Assembly (NCBI GenBank): GCA_029785825.1
Contig: JAFLYY010000001.1
Coordinates: forward strand, 713,374-777,373
Direction: 5' to 3'
DNA length: 64,000 nt
Source of the DNA: Nitrososphaerota archaeon
GTDB lineage: Archaea; Thermoproteota; Nitrososphaeria; Nitrososphaerales; Gagatemarchaeaceae
The translations under genes and the position numbers were made by a program. Every line of letters begins with the position of its first letter. Positions within the stretch are counted from its first letter, which is position 1. Positions 15,979-25,176 of the stretch are shown in pieces. A model generated the notes under the pieces. That model was not told where the DNA came from. It saw nothing but the letters and a program-made list of their open reading frames with translations, and searched no databases.

Positions 15979-17034
15979 ATGCCGACGAGGGAAGACGTGC
16001 TCAATGCGCTGGCCGGGGTGAAGGACCCGGAGCTGGGGAAGGACTTGGTCACCCTGCACATGGTCGACGGGGTCGAGGTCGTCGGAGGGAAAGTCACGTT
16101 CACGCTCAACCTAACCACCCCCGCGTGCCCGCTGAGAACCAGGCTCGAGGAGGCTGCGAAGGCCGCCGTGGCGGGGGTACCGGGGGTGGAAGCGGTGGAG
16201 ATGAGGACAGGCTCCACGGTGTACGCGACGAGAAACTACTCGGAGGCGGAGGTCCTCCGCGGGGTCAAGAACGTGATAGCCGTGGCGAGCGGGAAGGGAG
16301 GGGTGGGGAAGTCGACGATCGCCGTCAACCTCTCTTGCGCGCTGGCGTCGTCGGGGGCGAAGGTGGGGATACTGGACGCGGACGTCTACGGCCCCAACAT
16401 CCCCCTGATGATGGGGGTGAAGGCCTCCCCTGAGGTCAGGGACGACAAGGTGGTCCCTCCCATGGCCCACGGCGTCAAGGTCGCTTCGCTCGGGTTCTTC
16501 TACAACGAGGAGACCCCGGTCATCTGGAGGGGGCCGCTGGTGGCGGGAGCGGTGAAGCAGCTCCTGACGCAGGTCGAGTGGGGAGAGCTGGACTACCTCG
16601 TGGTGGACCTTCCGCCAGGGACGGGAGACGCGAGCCTGACCCTCGCCCAGACGGTCCCTCTAGGAGGGATACTCATAGTCACCACCCCCCAGGACGCGGC
16701 CCTCAACATCGCGGCCAAGGCGCTCGCCATGTTCAAGCGTCTCAACGTCCCCATCCTCGGAGTGGTGGAGAACATGAGCTACTTCGTCTGCCCGCACTGC
16801 GGAGAAAGGACCGAGGTCTTCGCATCCGGCGGGGGGAAGAAGATAGCAGCGGAAAGGGAGGTGCAGTACCTCGGGGAGATCCCGCTGGCTGTAGCGATAC
16901 GGGAACATTCTGACCGGGGAGACCCGGTCGCATCTGCCGCCCCAGACTCACCCGAAGCCCTAGTCTACAGGGACCTAGCCTACAAGGTCGCCGGGATGCT
17001 CAGCATCGTGGCCTTCGCCCAGTCGAAGAGATGA
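15979..17034 (+). CDS. apbC: Mrp/NBP35-type Fe-S cluster carrier ATPase with N-terminal MIP18 domain
   Basis: Cytosolic P-loop ATPase that carries and delivers Fe-S clusters. Residues 1-85 form an MIP18/DUF59 domain (VLNALAGVKDPELGKDLV). The Walker A of the Mrp family, ASGKGGVGKSTIAVNLS, follows at about residue 102, then DADVYGPNIP, VVDLPPGTGDASLTLAQ and TTPQDAALNIAAKAL. VENMSYFVCPHCGE holds the CxxC pair that binds the bridging cluster. Length of 351 is typical. ATG start with a good TATA box. Confidence 0.93.
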   Translation: MPTREDVLNALAGVKDPELGKDLVTLHMVDGVEVVGGKVTFTLNLTTPACPLRTRLEEAAKAAVAGVPGVEAVEMRTGSTVYATRNYSEAEVLRGVKNVIAVASGKGGVGKSTIAVNLSCALASSGAKVGILDADVYGPNIPLMMGVKASPEVRDDKVVPPMAHGVKVASLGFFYNEETPVIWRGPLVAGAVKQLLTQVEWGELDYLVVDLPPGTGDASLTLAQTVPLGGILIVTTPQDAALNIAAKALAMFKRLNVPILGVVENMSYFVCPHCGERTEVFASGGGKKIAAEREVQYLGEIPLAVAIREHSDRGDPVASAAPDSPEALVYRDLAYKVAGMLSIVAFAQSKR

Positions 17035-17129
17035 ACCCCGGAGAGGAAGACCCCGCGGCCAAGGCGGAACGCAGGAAGAAGGCGCGGAGGAGGAGGCGCG
17101 GGCCCTATCGAAAGTCCTGGTCGCCCTGA
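17031..17129 (+). CDS. Small Arg/Lys-rich protein, coupled to apbC
   Basis: A 32-codon ORF starting in an ATGA overlap with the apbC stop and reading MNPGEEDPAAKAERRKK, then ARRRRRGPYRKSWSP. The strongly basic composition suggests nucleic-acid binding or a structural tail. It could also be chance translation of GC-rich DNA, but the exact stop-start overlap supports coupling. Not assignable to a family. Confidence 0.4.
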   Translation: MNPGEEDPAAKAERRKKARRRRRGPYRKSWSP

Positions 17130-17189
17130 CAGAGCGCCTGCGCTGCGGGGGTCCCCGTCTTCTCGGCCGGCTAGCCGTTCCAGGGCTGG

Positions 17190-17561
17190 TCAGCGGACCG
17201 CGACCGCGTCTATCTCCACCCTGGCCCCCTTGGGGAGGGAGGCGACCTGGACGGTCGACCTGGCCGGGTAGGGGGGCGCGAAGTGCTTCCCGTACTCCTC
17301 GTTCATCTGCGCGAACTCTGCGAGGTCGACCATGAACACGGTCGTTTTCACCACGTTTTCCATCTTCAGCCCGTCTGCCGCAAGCACCTCGCCCAGGTTC
17401 GAGAGGGCCCTCTTCGTCTGCGCCACTATCCCGGGGTCAAGGCTTCCGCTCTGTGGGTCCGCGCCGACCTGGCCCGAGCAGTAGACGGCTCCGGCTTCCA
17501 CCGCCTGAGAATAGGGCCCGATGGGGGCCGGTGCCCCTTTCGACCTGACCTCTCGCTTCAT
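17190..17561 (-). CDS. ridA: RidA/YjgF family reactive-intermediate deaminase
   Basis: Hydrolyses reactive enamine/imine products of PLP enzymes. The 123-residue product shows GAPAPIGPYSQAVEAG, VYCSGQVGADPQSG, the catalytic-arginine block YPARSTVQVASLPKGARVEI and the final DAVAV. The ATG at 17561 is chosen because homology starts immediately after it; the longer upstream frame is non-coding. A threonine dehydratase, the classical source of RidA substrates, is encoded at 62919. Confidence 0.88.
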   Translation of the reverse strand: MKREVRSKGAPAPIGPYSQAVEAGAVYCSGQVGADPQSGSLDPGIVAQTKRALSNLGEVLAADGLKMENVVKTTVFMVDLAEFAQMNEEYGKHFAPPYPARSTVQVASLPKGARVEIDAVAVR

Positions 17562-17604
17562 GGGCGAGAGGAGGAGCCCGAGGGGATAAATCAGTTGCGC
17601 GGCG

Positions 17605-18000
17605 TCAGAGTATGCGCCTGAGCTCCGTGTATATGTCGTCCTCGCCGTCGTATTCGACCGTCTCCTTGCGGTCCATCTGGGCCAGCATGCGTGAGATGGT
17701 TTTTCCCTTCTTCGCGACCAGGACAATCTTCTTCCCGGCGATGTAGGCGGCCATCAGCTCCATGCCGACCCCGACGCTCGGCTCCGTGACGTCGGCCACG
17801 ATGACGTCTGACCCCTCGGCGGCCTTCTTGTCACGCTGGAAGACGTCGACGGCCCCTTTCCTGCTGGTTTCCAGGGGGCCGAGGACCCACGGAGAGGTGA
17901 CCGTGTGCCCGGAGTCCGTGATCGCATTCGCCATGAGCCGGGCCCTCCCGAGCGCCCTGTTGGCGATCATGGGCACAGAAAGATAGACTTTCAACGGCAC
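17605..18000 (-). CDS. Nucleoside 2-deoxyribosyltransferase / nucleotide N-hydrolase-like protein
   Basis: Predicted to cleave or exchange the N-glycosidic bond of (deoxy)nucleotides. The 131-residue product matches the Nuc_deoxyrib_tr fold: VYLSVPMIANRALGRARLM at the start, SGHTVTSPWVLG, SDVIVADVTEPSVGVGMEL with the catalytic Glu, and KKIVLVAKKGKTIS. The GTG at 18000 is preferred to the GTG at 18018 because a cttaagt TATA on the coding strand lies about 26 bases before it. Specificity (DNPH1-like or transferase) is open. Confidence 0.72.
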   Translation of the reverse strand: MPLKVYLSVPMIANRALGRARLMANAITDSGHTVTSPWVLGPLETSRKGAVDVFQRDKKAAEGSDVIVADVTEPSVGVGMELMAAYIAGKKIVLVAKKGKTISRMLAQMDRKETVEYDGEDDIYTELRRIL

Positions 18001-18067
18001 CCGGGCGCAAGACAGCACGCCGACTTAAGGTCGCCCTTGTCCGCCGAGAGGCACCGCTCCAGGCGCG

Positions 18068-18256
18068 CTATCTGGTTAACCTGAGTTGAGGGGGACGGGT
18101 CGCGTTCTTCACCGGCTCGTGTGGGCACTTCACGGGGATGTGCGCATAGCAATAGCTGGCGTTGCACACATGGCACGTGTAGTAGTACCCGATGCCGAGC
18201 TTCCGACCGCAGACCCCGCACCCGGGGGTGGCCGCCTGTTCCGTGCTCGTGTACAT
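18068..18256 (-). CDS. Small zinc-finger protein
   Basis: A 62-residue protein with a cluster of metal ligands, CGVCG at residue 13, CHVCNASYCYAH at 29-40 and CPH at 45, spaced like a compact AN1- or treble-clef-type double zinc finger. ATG start at 18256, with a TATA-like cttaaaagt on the coding strand about 30-35 bases upstream. Function unknown; binding to nucleic acid or protein is likely. Confidence 0.6.
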   Translation of the reverse strand: MYTSTEQAATPGCGVCGRKLGIGYYYTCHVCNASYCYAHIPVKCPHEPVKNATRPPQLRLTR

Positions 18257-18402
18257 GCTCGAGCCTCCCGAAACATGAATAATCCCCTCACTTTTAAGTC
18301 AATGTATTGTAATTTCAGAGAATATTGTGGGGGACATGTGAAAGTGTGGTCAGCGACGATTAACGTCTCACCGTATGAAAGGTGAATTGACTGAGGGCAA
18401 GG

Positions 18403-18885
18403 TCAGCGCTTGTACCCTATCTTCCGCAGGAGCCCGCGGCGCTCTTCCCTGTCGTCCGGCCCCTCCTCCCCCTTCAGGTACCCTCCGTCGATCACCCCGA
18501 GGACCCCTCTCCCCTTCCCCGAGTCGCCGACGACCACGGTGACTGGGTTCGCTGTCGCGCAGAACACGCCCGCCACTTCTTCCACCTGCTTCACCCTGTT
18601 GAGCACGTTAATCGGATAGGCGCCGGCGAGGACGACGCAGAAGACGTGGCCGGCGCCCACCCTGCGGGCGACCTCGACGGCGGTGCGGACGCAGCCGCCG
18701 TCCGACCCGTCAGACCTGACAAGAGACTTCCCAGAAGCTTCGCAGAAGGCAACGCCGAACCTGATGCCGGGCATCGAAGTCGCCAGCGTCTCGTACATGT
18801 CTTCCACCGTCTTGATGAAGTGGGCCTGGCCGAGGACCAGCTGATGCCCTTCAGGGACGGAAATGTCCACCTCCTCGATTTTCAA
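18403..18885 (-). CDS. Adenosine-specific kinase family protein
   Basis: A 160-residue member of the archaeal Adenosine_kin family, structurally characterised as an adenosine-binding protein with proposed kinase activity. Family motifs are clear: PEGHQLVLGQAHFIKTVEDM, SMPGIRFGVAFCEASGKSLV, GAGHVFCVVLAGAYPINVLN, FCATANPVTVVV and GRGVLGVIDGG. The chain ends with a short basic tail. It diverges from the pilus operon. Confidence 0.87.
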   Translation of the reverse strand: MKIEEVDISVPEGHQLVLGQAHFIKTVEDMYETLATSMPGIRFGVAFCEASGKSLVRSDGSDGGCVRTAVEVARRVGAGHVFCVVLAGAYPINVLNRVKQVEEVAGVFCATANPVTVVVGDSGKGRGVLGVIDGGYLKGEEGPDDREERRGLLRKIGYKR

Positions 18886-18992
18886 GCGTCCGCGCGTCTG
18901 CTCCGCGGTTTCAAATCCTTTCCCTCCGTGTCCGTGGGCAGGGGCCCCGGACCCTAGGGCGCGTTATAAGCGGACCCCGGGCTCTCTGGACG

Positions 18993-20675
18993 TTGTCGGG
19001 GGTCCGTCAGCTCTTCGGGAAGGGAGGGGATCAGGGGCATGCCGGGACGCAGGGGGACAGGGCGGGGCCCCAGGAAGAGATCTCCGGGGTCCTGGACACC
19101 TACAGGGTCCCGGCCGGGGGCAAGCCCGACTCTTCGGCCGAGGTCTTCGTGGTCGACGAGGAGGGGGCGGGGAGGTACCTCGTAAGGACCCCGAAGCTGA
19201 GCCCCGAAGAGGCGAGGGTGCTTGAGCTCCTCAGGGTCAACCTGCTGGACTCCATCCCTGCAGACGCGACGGGGACCGCGCGCGAGGTGGTGGGGGACTA
19301 CGTCTGGCGGACCGCCGAAGGCGAAGGGCTCACAGGAGTGGTCCAGGAGTCCCACGACAAACTGCTCTATTATCTGATGCGGGAGTTTTCAGGGTTCTGG
19401 GAGGTCGACCCGCTGATGGAGGACGACAAGCTGGAGGAGATCTCGGTCACCCGGTACGACAGGCCCGTGAGGGTCCTCCACAGGGACTTCTCGGAATACA
19501 TGTGGATCGAGACCGACGTCGTCTACCCCTCGGAGGAGAGGCTCCAGGCGTTCGTGAGGAGGCTGGCTCAGCTGGGCGGGACCACCGTCTCCCTCGCTCA
19601 GCCCGCCCTGGAGGTCACCCTTCACGGGAGGTCGGACAGAAGGGTCACCGCCACCCTGGGAGACGAGATATCCAGGCCGGGGTCCACCTACGCCATACGG
19701 AAACAGAAGGAGTCCCCCATCACGCTCGCGCAGCTTGCCGCTCCCGAGCACGCGCGCTGGCCGCCCCGGGGTCCCGAGGGAGGGAGGACCGAGCCCAGGG
19801 CCGCCTACGACGAGGTCCACTCCCACAAGACGCTGTCCGTGCTGATGGCCGCCTACTTCTGGCTCCTCCTCGAGAGGACGACCAACGTGGTCCTCGCTGG
19901 AGAGACTAACTCAGGGAAGACCACTTTGATGAACGCGATACTCGCCCTGGCCAACCCGAAGTGCAAGATAGTGACCGCCGAGGACGTGCTCGAGATCAGC
20001 CTCCCTGACCACCTGCACTGGCAGCGGCTCAAGACGAGGTCTTTCCGAGCGGGTCTTTCTCCGCTGTCCGGAAGGTACGAGTACGGCCTCCCCGAGCTCC
20101 TGAAGCTCGCGCTGCGGTTCTCCCCGACCATCCTCAGCCTGGGCGAGATGCGCGGAGAAGAGTCGGAGACCGTCGCCGCAGCCATAACCCTCGGCTTCTC
20201 CACGATGACCACGATTCACGCCGAGAACGCGGAGAGGTGCGTCCAGAGGCTGACGACCCCGCCCATGAAGTTCTCCGAGGGGCACGTGAGGGACCTGACC
20301 GCCATAGCGACCCTGCGGAAGGTGGTCCTCCAGGACGGCAGGGTAGTGCGCAGGGTCGTGAGCGTCGACGAGGTGAAGCCGTCGGGGTCGTCTGAGCACG
20401 AGATAGTCAACGTCTTCCGGTACGACCCGGCCACAGACTCCTTCTTCCCTACCACACCGGCGGAGGTCCTCGACAGGTCGTTCCGCCTCAACGAGATAGC
20501 CGAGAGCTACGGCTGGTCCCCCTCGGCCGTCCAGGCGAGCCTGGAGGTGAGGGCGGCCCGCATCGCGGGGCAGATAGCGGGAGGCGACCTGAACCCCCAG
20601 GCGCTGTCCAAGATGGTGAGGGACTTCGCCGTGGAAGAGTCCGAGCACGGTGGAGGGGCGCGGTGGAAGTCGTAG
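18993..20675 (+). CDS. Type IV pilus / type II secretion ATPase (GspE/VirB11 superfamily)
   Basis: Cytoplasmic hexameric ATPase that powers assembly of an archaeal type IV pilus. The 560-residue product has an N-terminal two-part domain (about 1-290), the Walker A GETNSGKTTLMNAIL near residue 303, an Asp-box segment VTAEDVLEISLPDHLHWQRL, a Walker B-like ILSLGEMRGEESETVAAA and the His box TMTTIHAENAERC. TTG start. The 3' end overlaps the membrane platform gene by 13 bases. The pilins of the locus lie beyond the integrated element, 7 kb downstream. Confidence 0.9.
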   Translation: MSGVRQLFGKGGDQGHAGTQGDRAGPQEEISGVLDTYRVPAGGKPDSSAEVFVVDEEGAGRYLVRTPKLSPEEARVLELLRVNLLDSIPADATGTAREVVGDYVWRTAEGEGLTGVVQESHDKLLYYLMREFSGFWEVDPLMEDDKLEEISVTRYDRPVRVLHRDFSEYMWIETDVVYPSEERLQAFVRRLAQLGGTTVSLAQPALEVTLHGRSDRRVTATLGDEISRPGSTYAIRKQKESPITLAQLAAPEHARWPPRGPEGGRTEPRAAYDEVHSHKTLSVLMAAYFWLLLERTTNVVLAGETNSGKTTLMNAILALANPKCKIVTAEDVLEISLPDHLHWQRLKTRSFRAGLSPLSGRYEYGLPELLKLALRFSPTILSLGEMRGEESETVAAAITLGFSTMTTIHAENAERCVQRLTTPPMKFSEGHVRDLTAIATLRKVVLQDGRVVRRVVSVDEVKPSGSSEHEIVNVFRYDPATDSFFPTTPAEVLDRSFRLNEIAESYGWSPSAVQASLEVRAARIAGQIAGGDLNPQALSKMVRDFAVEESEHGGGARWKS

Positions 20676-22321
20676 CGGGGGAGGAGCGGAGCGGGCCGGC
20701 CCGCAGGCTGGTCCTCCGGAGGTCCCGGAGGTTCGCCGAGCTCCTCAGGCGGTCCGGCCAGGTCGGGGACCCGGTCGCCCTGGCAGGGGGTTCGGCCCGC
20801 GCCTCCTTGAAAGCGGCTCTGGTGGCCGTCCCTCTCTCCGTGGCCGGAGCGCTCCTCGTCTCCCCCTGGCTCGCCATCGGGTGCGCGGCCCCCCTCATGT
20901 TCTACGCGGCCCCGGAGCTCAGGCTCCGGGACCAGGTCGCGGCTAGGAGAGAAGGGGTCGAGAGGGAGCTCCCCTTCTTCTCGGTCATGGTGGGGGTGAT
21001 GGGAGGGGCCGGGGTCCCCTTGTACTCGATCCTCAAGGGGGTCATCAGGAGCGACATCTTCCCGGCAATGCGCAAGGAGGCGCAGCTTGTGAGGCGCGAC
21101 GTGGAGATCTTCGGCATGAACCCCAACGACTCCGTCGACAGGCTCGCGGCGCGACACCCTTCCGCCCGGCTCAGGAGCTTCCTGCTGGGGTACACGAGCA
21201 AAGCCCGGAGCGGCGGGGACGTCGCAGCGTACCTCACCTCGGAGAGCGGGAACCTCCTGCGAGGGCTGGAGGACGGGTGGGCGAGATATGTGGCCAGGGT
21301 GGGGATAGTGGGGAGCATGATGATCACCATGTTCGGGGTGGTCCCGCTCCTCCTGATGGTGGTGGGTGTCTTCTCCCCGGCCTTCTCCATGGTCGGGCTC
21401 GTATTCTTCACAGGGGTCGGGGTCCCGGTGTTCACCATGGCCCTCCTCTACCTTGCGGGCCGGATGCAGCCCACCCCTGGCGAGCCGCTGAAGGGGAAGG
21501 CGCTGAGGAGCCTCGCCGTAGCCCTCCCCTTCTCGGCGGCCGGGTACCTCGCAGGGGCCCCCTGGGCGTCGGCGGCGTTGGTCCTCTTCGTCTTCTTCGC
21601 AGCCTACGGGCTGTCGGTGAGGGAGCAGATCGCGGAGGGCAGAGCCCTGGAGGAAGGCCTGTCGAAGTTCCTCGGGGATCTCCTTGAGTACAAGAAGCAG
21701 GACTACGACCTTTCGAGGGCGGTCATCGCTATCGAGTCCCAGGGAGGGCACGACCGCGCCTTCGGAGCGGTGCTTTCGAAGGTCGCGGCGATGCTGAGAT
21801 CAGGGGTCCCCCTGGACGAGGTGAGGGTGGAGTGCAGGAGCGCGCTGGGGAGGCTGGCGTTCCTGCTGCTCGGGGAGATGAGTCGGTCAGGGGGCGGGAC
21901 AGTGGACACGGTCTTCCAGGTCTCCAACTTCTCGGACAGGATGATCCAGATGAGGAGGAACGCTGCCGACGAGGTGAAGCCGTACCTCGCCCTCTCCTAC
22001 GTGTCCCCCCTGCTGCTCGCATTCGGGGTCACGTTCGTCGGCGGAGTGCTGTCTTCGTTCGGGAACAGGCTCCGCACCGGGGTGCAGGGGGTGCACATAG
22101 GAGGGTTCCAGTTCGGCGCGGTCCCTCCGGGGCTCTCTCAGGTCTCGGACCTGCTGATAGTCGTGTCTGCCGCTTCCCTCGGGCTGATCGGGGCCAAGAT
22201 AATGGACCTGACGGTGAGGAACACGCTCAGGGCGTCGGTCAACGTGGCGCTGGCGGTGGGGGCCGTGGCCCTCATGGCCGCGCTGGGCTCACATTCTGCC
22301 CAGGGACTCTTCCACATCTGA
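20663..22321 (+). CDS. Type IV pilus membrane platform protein (GspF/TadC-like, duplicated)
   Basis: Polytopic inner-membrane scaffold that works with the ATPase upstream. The 552-residue protein holds two T2SF-type halves, each a soluble helical bundle followed by membrane helices. The first half has EGVERELPFFSVMVGVMGGA; the second has EGLSKFLGDLLEYKKQ and LLLGEMSRSGGGTVDTVFQV. Hydrophobic segments lie near residues 55-90, 210-260, 290-320, 450-475 and 495-550. Archaeal platform proteins often have this two-fold layout. The operon is broken just after this gene by the element at 22438. Confidence 0.87.
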   Translation: MEVVAGEERSGPARRLVLRRSRRFAELLRRSGQVGDPVALAGGSARASLKAALVAVPLSVAGALLVSPWLAIGCAAPLMFYAAPELRLRDQVAARREGVERELPFFSVMVGVMGGAGVPLYSILKGVIRSDIFPAMRKEAQLVRRDVEIFGMNPNDSVDRLAARHPSARLRSFLLGYTSKARSGGDVAAYLTSESGNLLRGLEDGWARYVARVGIVGSMMITMFGVVPLLLMVVGVFSPAFSMVGLVFFTGVGVPVFTMALLYLAGRMQPTPGEPLKGKALRSLAVALPFSAAGYLAGAPWASAALVLFVFFAAYGLSVREQIAEGRALEEGLSKFLGDLLEYKKQDYDLSRAVIAIESQGGHDRAFGAVLSKVAAMLRSGVPLDEVRVECRSALGRLAFLLLGEMSRSGGGTVDTVFQVSNFSDRMIQMRRNAADEVKPYLALSYVSPLLLAFGVTFVGGVLSSFGNRLRTGVQGVHIGGFQFGAVPPGLSQVSDLLIVVSAASLGLIGAKIMDLTVRNTLRASVNVALAVGAVALMAALGSHSAQGLFHI

Positions 22322-22437
22322 CCTGGCCGGGTTGGGCGTTAAATCGTCCCGGACGCCTGTCGGGCGTTGAAAATCACAAAGCGACGCAGAGCCATATCTC
22401 AGAGCATGGACCTAATCTGTATAGCGGCCTACAGTCG

Positions 22438-22447
22438 CCTAAAGATA
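22438..22447 (+). repeat. Left attachment core (attL)
   Basis: cctaaagata, identical to 27787-27796 in the same orientation. It is read in the same codon phase (Pro-Lys-Asp) as the right copy, so recombination between the two restores the integrase frame. Bases to the left belong to the host. Confidence 0.8.
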
Positions 22448-23571
22448 CAATCGGGCACACAAAACCGACCCGAAGACGCTGGACTCAACAAGAACGCGTC
22501 CAACGCGTCAAGAACATCAGCAAAGCACGCTGGAGGACAGACTACGACAAAAACCAACTCGTTGAATCAGACCCAGCCTTCAAGCACTATCTCGACTCTC
22601 ACTCTACTGACATGAGCTCCGCGTCAATCTCCCAGGCCAGAAGCGGAACAAGAAAGTTCCTTGAACACCTGGGGATTCAGATAACCCCAACGTGCCTCTC
22701 CGAACTCATCATCAAGACGCGAAAGGAGCACCGGGAAGACAACTTCTCGCTAGACGCGAACCTCCAGAGGTTTGGCAAACTCCAACCACAAACCCATTCC
22801 AAATGGGGCTCATACGTCAAACAGGTATTCAAAACGAACGCCTGCCCTCTAACAGCAACAATGCCGGAGCAGAAGGCGAAGAAGACAAAACGCATCAGCG
22901 CGGGGATACTCAAAACCGTCTACGACAGCCTACCCCGCGACGAGCTACGCCTCATCTGCGACCTCCTCGCCTTCGTCCCTGAAAGGCTAATGGCCGTCTG
23001 TGCCTACACTCCCATATCAGCATGGGAAGACTTCAACGACAAATACACCATAATCCGCTTCGACTCCGAAGCCTGCAAAGTCGCCTATGACCACATCGGG
23101 ATACTCCCAAAACCTCTCGCCGACAAAATCCGAGAATACACAAAACAAACAGGAAGATATCCCGGCCCTCCATTCCCCAACGCATCCACTCTCTGGCGAG
23201 AGATAACAAAATTCACGCTGGAGAAATTCGGAATCAGACTAACGTCCTCCTACCTCCGGAAAGAATACACAGCCAAAGCAAAGAAGACGCCCATGCCTCC
23301 CAACGACTGGGACTTCCTCGCCGGCCACAAACAAAAAATCGGACACCAAGCTCATCACTACGACCCAGAAGACGACCCAGACCTCATAAGGGAATACGAC
23401 CGTTACCTAGCGCCCTACCTGGGCCTCTGGAACACCAGAGACCCTGACGAAACAAAAGACCCGTTCAAGACCTCACCGGAACTTGAACAACTACGGAAAG
23501 AGAACCTCGAGCTTAAGGAACAAATCCTCAAGCTCACCAAACTGCTCACGGAGAGACTACAAACTCCGTGA
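22438..23571 (+). pseudogene. int: Integrase C-terminal part, int(C): SSV-type tyrosine recombinase split by integration
   Basis: Site-specific recombinase that moves the element. The frame runs without a start codon from the attachment core; the first ATG is at 22612, inside the domain. Residues after the core read DTIGHTKPTRRRWTQQERV and continue through a helical core-binding region to a catalytic domain. Candidate active-site residues are Arg in VPERLMAV, Arg in SYLRKEY, His in AGHKQKIGHQ and the nucleophile Tyr in HHYDPEDD. A coiled-coil tail (LEQLRKENLELKEQILKLTK) ends the protein. Joined to the 24 codons at 27715 it gives 401 residues. In the integrated state the gene is inactive or makes a shortened protein; it is listed as pseudogene only for that reason. 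Confidence 0.82.
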
Positions 23572-23687
23572 GCTACCCTATTCTTTAGACTTATTCACCA
23601 TATGAACAGAGAATAACACCATCAACACTGCAAAAACCACTCCCTACCTGAAGCATTAAAAGCCAACCCCGGCCAACTCATGAACAC

Positions 23688-24278
23688 TTGGTCCGACCTT
23701 GGCTCATACCGCTACTCCTCGGACTACTTTTTGGACTGACCGCCTTATACATCCCCTACCTCCCATCACAATATAGCTCAAACGTGTCCATCCAAACAAA
23801 CATCCCTACCCAACCGACATTCCAGACAACTTTCATATCAACAACCGCCATCAACGCCGGAACAACCTTCTTCGGAAACCTAACTCTTCCCAACACAAGC
23901 CTTAGCTCAGGAGGATACTACGACCAATTCTACGTAGTCACCGAAGGCGACTACAACACTTGGATGCAAAGCCAATCCATCTCAAATGGCCCAGAAGGAG
24001 GATATCATGGGACAAACAGATACATCTACAACAGCATCACCAACACACTAACCTATCCCTTCCATATCAAATCAAATTCAACCTCAACCTATTACTTCGT
24101 GTTCACTGGATCCACTGGCTGTACCACGAGCACTCAAACCTACGCTCAGTCTCAAAACTGTAAACTGAATCTCTACGAATCAAGCCTCACGTGGACAGAG
24201 CCAGCGGTAACCATCCTAGGAACACTATCGCTAATCTGCCTAGTCATAGCAACAGTTACCGCAAAAAAGAACGAGTGA
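23688..24278 (+). CDS. Element protein: membrane-anchored extracellular protein
   Basis: A 196-residue protein with an N-terminal hydrophobic helix (WLIPLLLGLLFGLTALYI), a Thr/Asn/Ser-rich outer domain containing many N-x-S/T sites (NLTLPNTS, KSNSTSTYYF) and one CTTSTQTYAQSQNC pair that may form a disulfide, then a C-terminal membrane helix and KKNE tail. No family recognised. A ttaaaag TATA lies about 30 bases before the TTG start. It could be a virion, envelope or surface-exclusion protein; that is speculation. Confidence 0.55.
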   Translation: MVRPWLIPLLLGLLFGLTALYIPYLPSQYSSNVSIQTNIPTQPTFQTTFISTTAINAGTTFFGNLTLPNTSLSSGGYYDQFYVVTEGDYNTWMQSQSISNGPEGGYHGTNRYIYNSITNTLTYPFHIKSNSTSTYYFVFTGSTGCTTSTQTYAQSQNCKLNLYESSLTWTEPAVTILGTLSLICLVIATVTAKKNE

Positions 24279-24397
24279 GCATCTCTTCCCGCCTCACCTA
24301 AACCCGTTATTCAACCCAACAAACTCCGTGAACCTCTCATTACCAAGACAAAGACCCTACGAGTCTTTAAGACACAACCTTCGCCATCCTACCACAC

Positions 24398-24850
24398 TTG
24401 ACGGTAGAATGGCACACCGAAGGAGTTCCAAGACCAATCAAATGGGCCGCAATGATAGTGATAATCGCTATCATCTACCTGGTCCTCGTCACCACAACAG
24501 CCTACCTCCTCCTGACCGTATCATGGTTCTATACCTTCTGGGCCTACGGATTATCAGCCGTAGCATCATATCTACTCACCGACTACATCCAGCACACATT
24601 CTTCGACAAAATCCGAAGAGCGTTCACTAACAAGCTACGGGTATTGAAACCAATATCATACATAGAAATGATATTCCTAACGGCAATACTAGCCTCACTG
24701 CTAAACTACAGCTTCCAAACCTCACTACAAGCACGCATAGACTTGGTACTTACAATCGGCTACCCATTACTAATCCTCTTGGGAATCATTTACTACTCCA
24801 AAGTCTACAGCAAAACTGATACGCTGTCCAACACAACAACCCAACGCTAG
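24398..24850 (+). CDS. Element protein: four-helix membrane protein
   Basis: A 150-residue protein with four hydrophobic segments (about residues 17-40, 42-60, 87-103 and 115-132) and a basic loop FFDKIRRAFTNKLRVLK between the second and third. TTG start with ctttaag about 27 bases upstream, so a leaderless transcript is likely. Not assignable to a family. It follows the other membrane protein in the same direction as the integrase. Confidence 0.55.
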   Translation: MTVEWHTEGVPRPIKWAAMIVIIAIIYLVLVTTTAYLLLTVSWFYTFWAYGLSAVASYLLTDYIQHTFFDKIRRAFTNKLRVLKPISYIEMIFLTAILASLLNYSFQTSLQARIDLVLTIGYPLLILLGIIYYSKVYSKTDTLSNTTTQR

Positions 24851-24909
24851 GGAACCCCACCCTCTGACGGGAGCCTATGGAGGGAGTTTCTCACTCTAGA
24901 AGGTCGCTC

Positions 24910-24920
24910 GGCCTTCGGCC
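24910..24920. terminator. Short hairpin between convergent element genes
   Basis: GGCC-ttc-GGCC hairpin, with imperfect extension on both sides, inside the 140-base gap between the convergent membrane-protein and zinc-ribbon genes. Position suits a transcription end, but no strong poly-T run accompanies it. Confidence 0.25.
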
Positions 24921-24990
24921 TCGCTCCTACAATCCTTCAAAACCAGAGAGAGAAACAAACCCCTTCACGCTCCCACAGAGAGGCCATTCC

Positions 24991-25176
24991 CTAACGTTTA
25001 CCTTTGGGCCAGTTCTCGCGCCAACTCCTCGACGCTAACAGGCGCTCGAAACTCACTGCACAATCGTAACAACAATACCCGCCTGTCAAATCGAGACAGC
25101 GCTTGGTCTCACCACATCGGGAGCAAACAGTTATTCTCGTGATACGGCCTCGTAAGGCTCTATCACCGTTCCACAC
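24991..25176 (-). CDS. Element protein: small zinc ribbon
   Basis: A 61-residue protein with CSRC (residues 18-21), C27, and CCYDC (residues 35-39), a compact zinc-binding layout, followed by a basic tail ending ENWPKGKR. The GTG at 25176 makes it overlap the preceding small gene by 46 bases; no later ATG, GTG or TTG precedes the first Cys, so this start is kept. Together with the neighbour it suggests DNA- or RNA-binding helpers of the element. Confidence 0.5.
   Translation of the reverse strand: MWNGDRALRGRITRITVCSRCGETKRCLDLTGGYCCYDCAVSFERLLASRSWRENWPKGKR

Noticed and set aside
18905-18930. tttcaaatcc, similar to a tRNA T-loop
   Set aside because: No acceptor or D-arm partner can be formed around it; it lies in the short gap between two genes. 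No tRNA or rRNA gene was recognised in the window.
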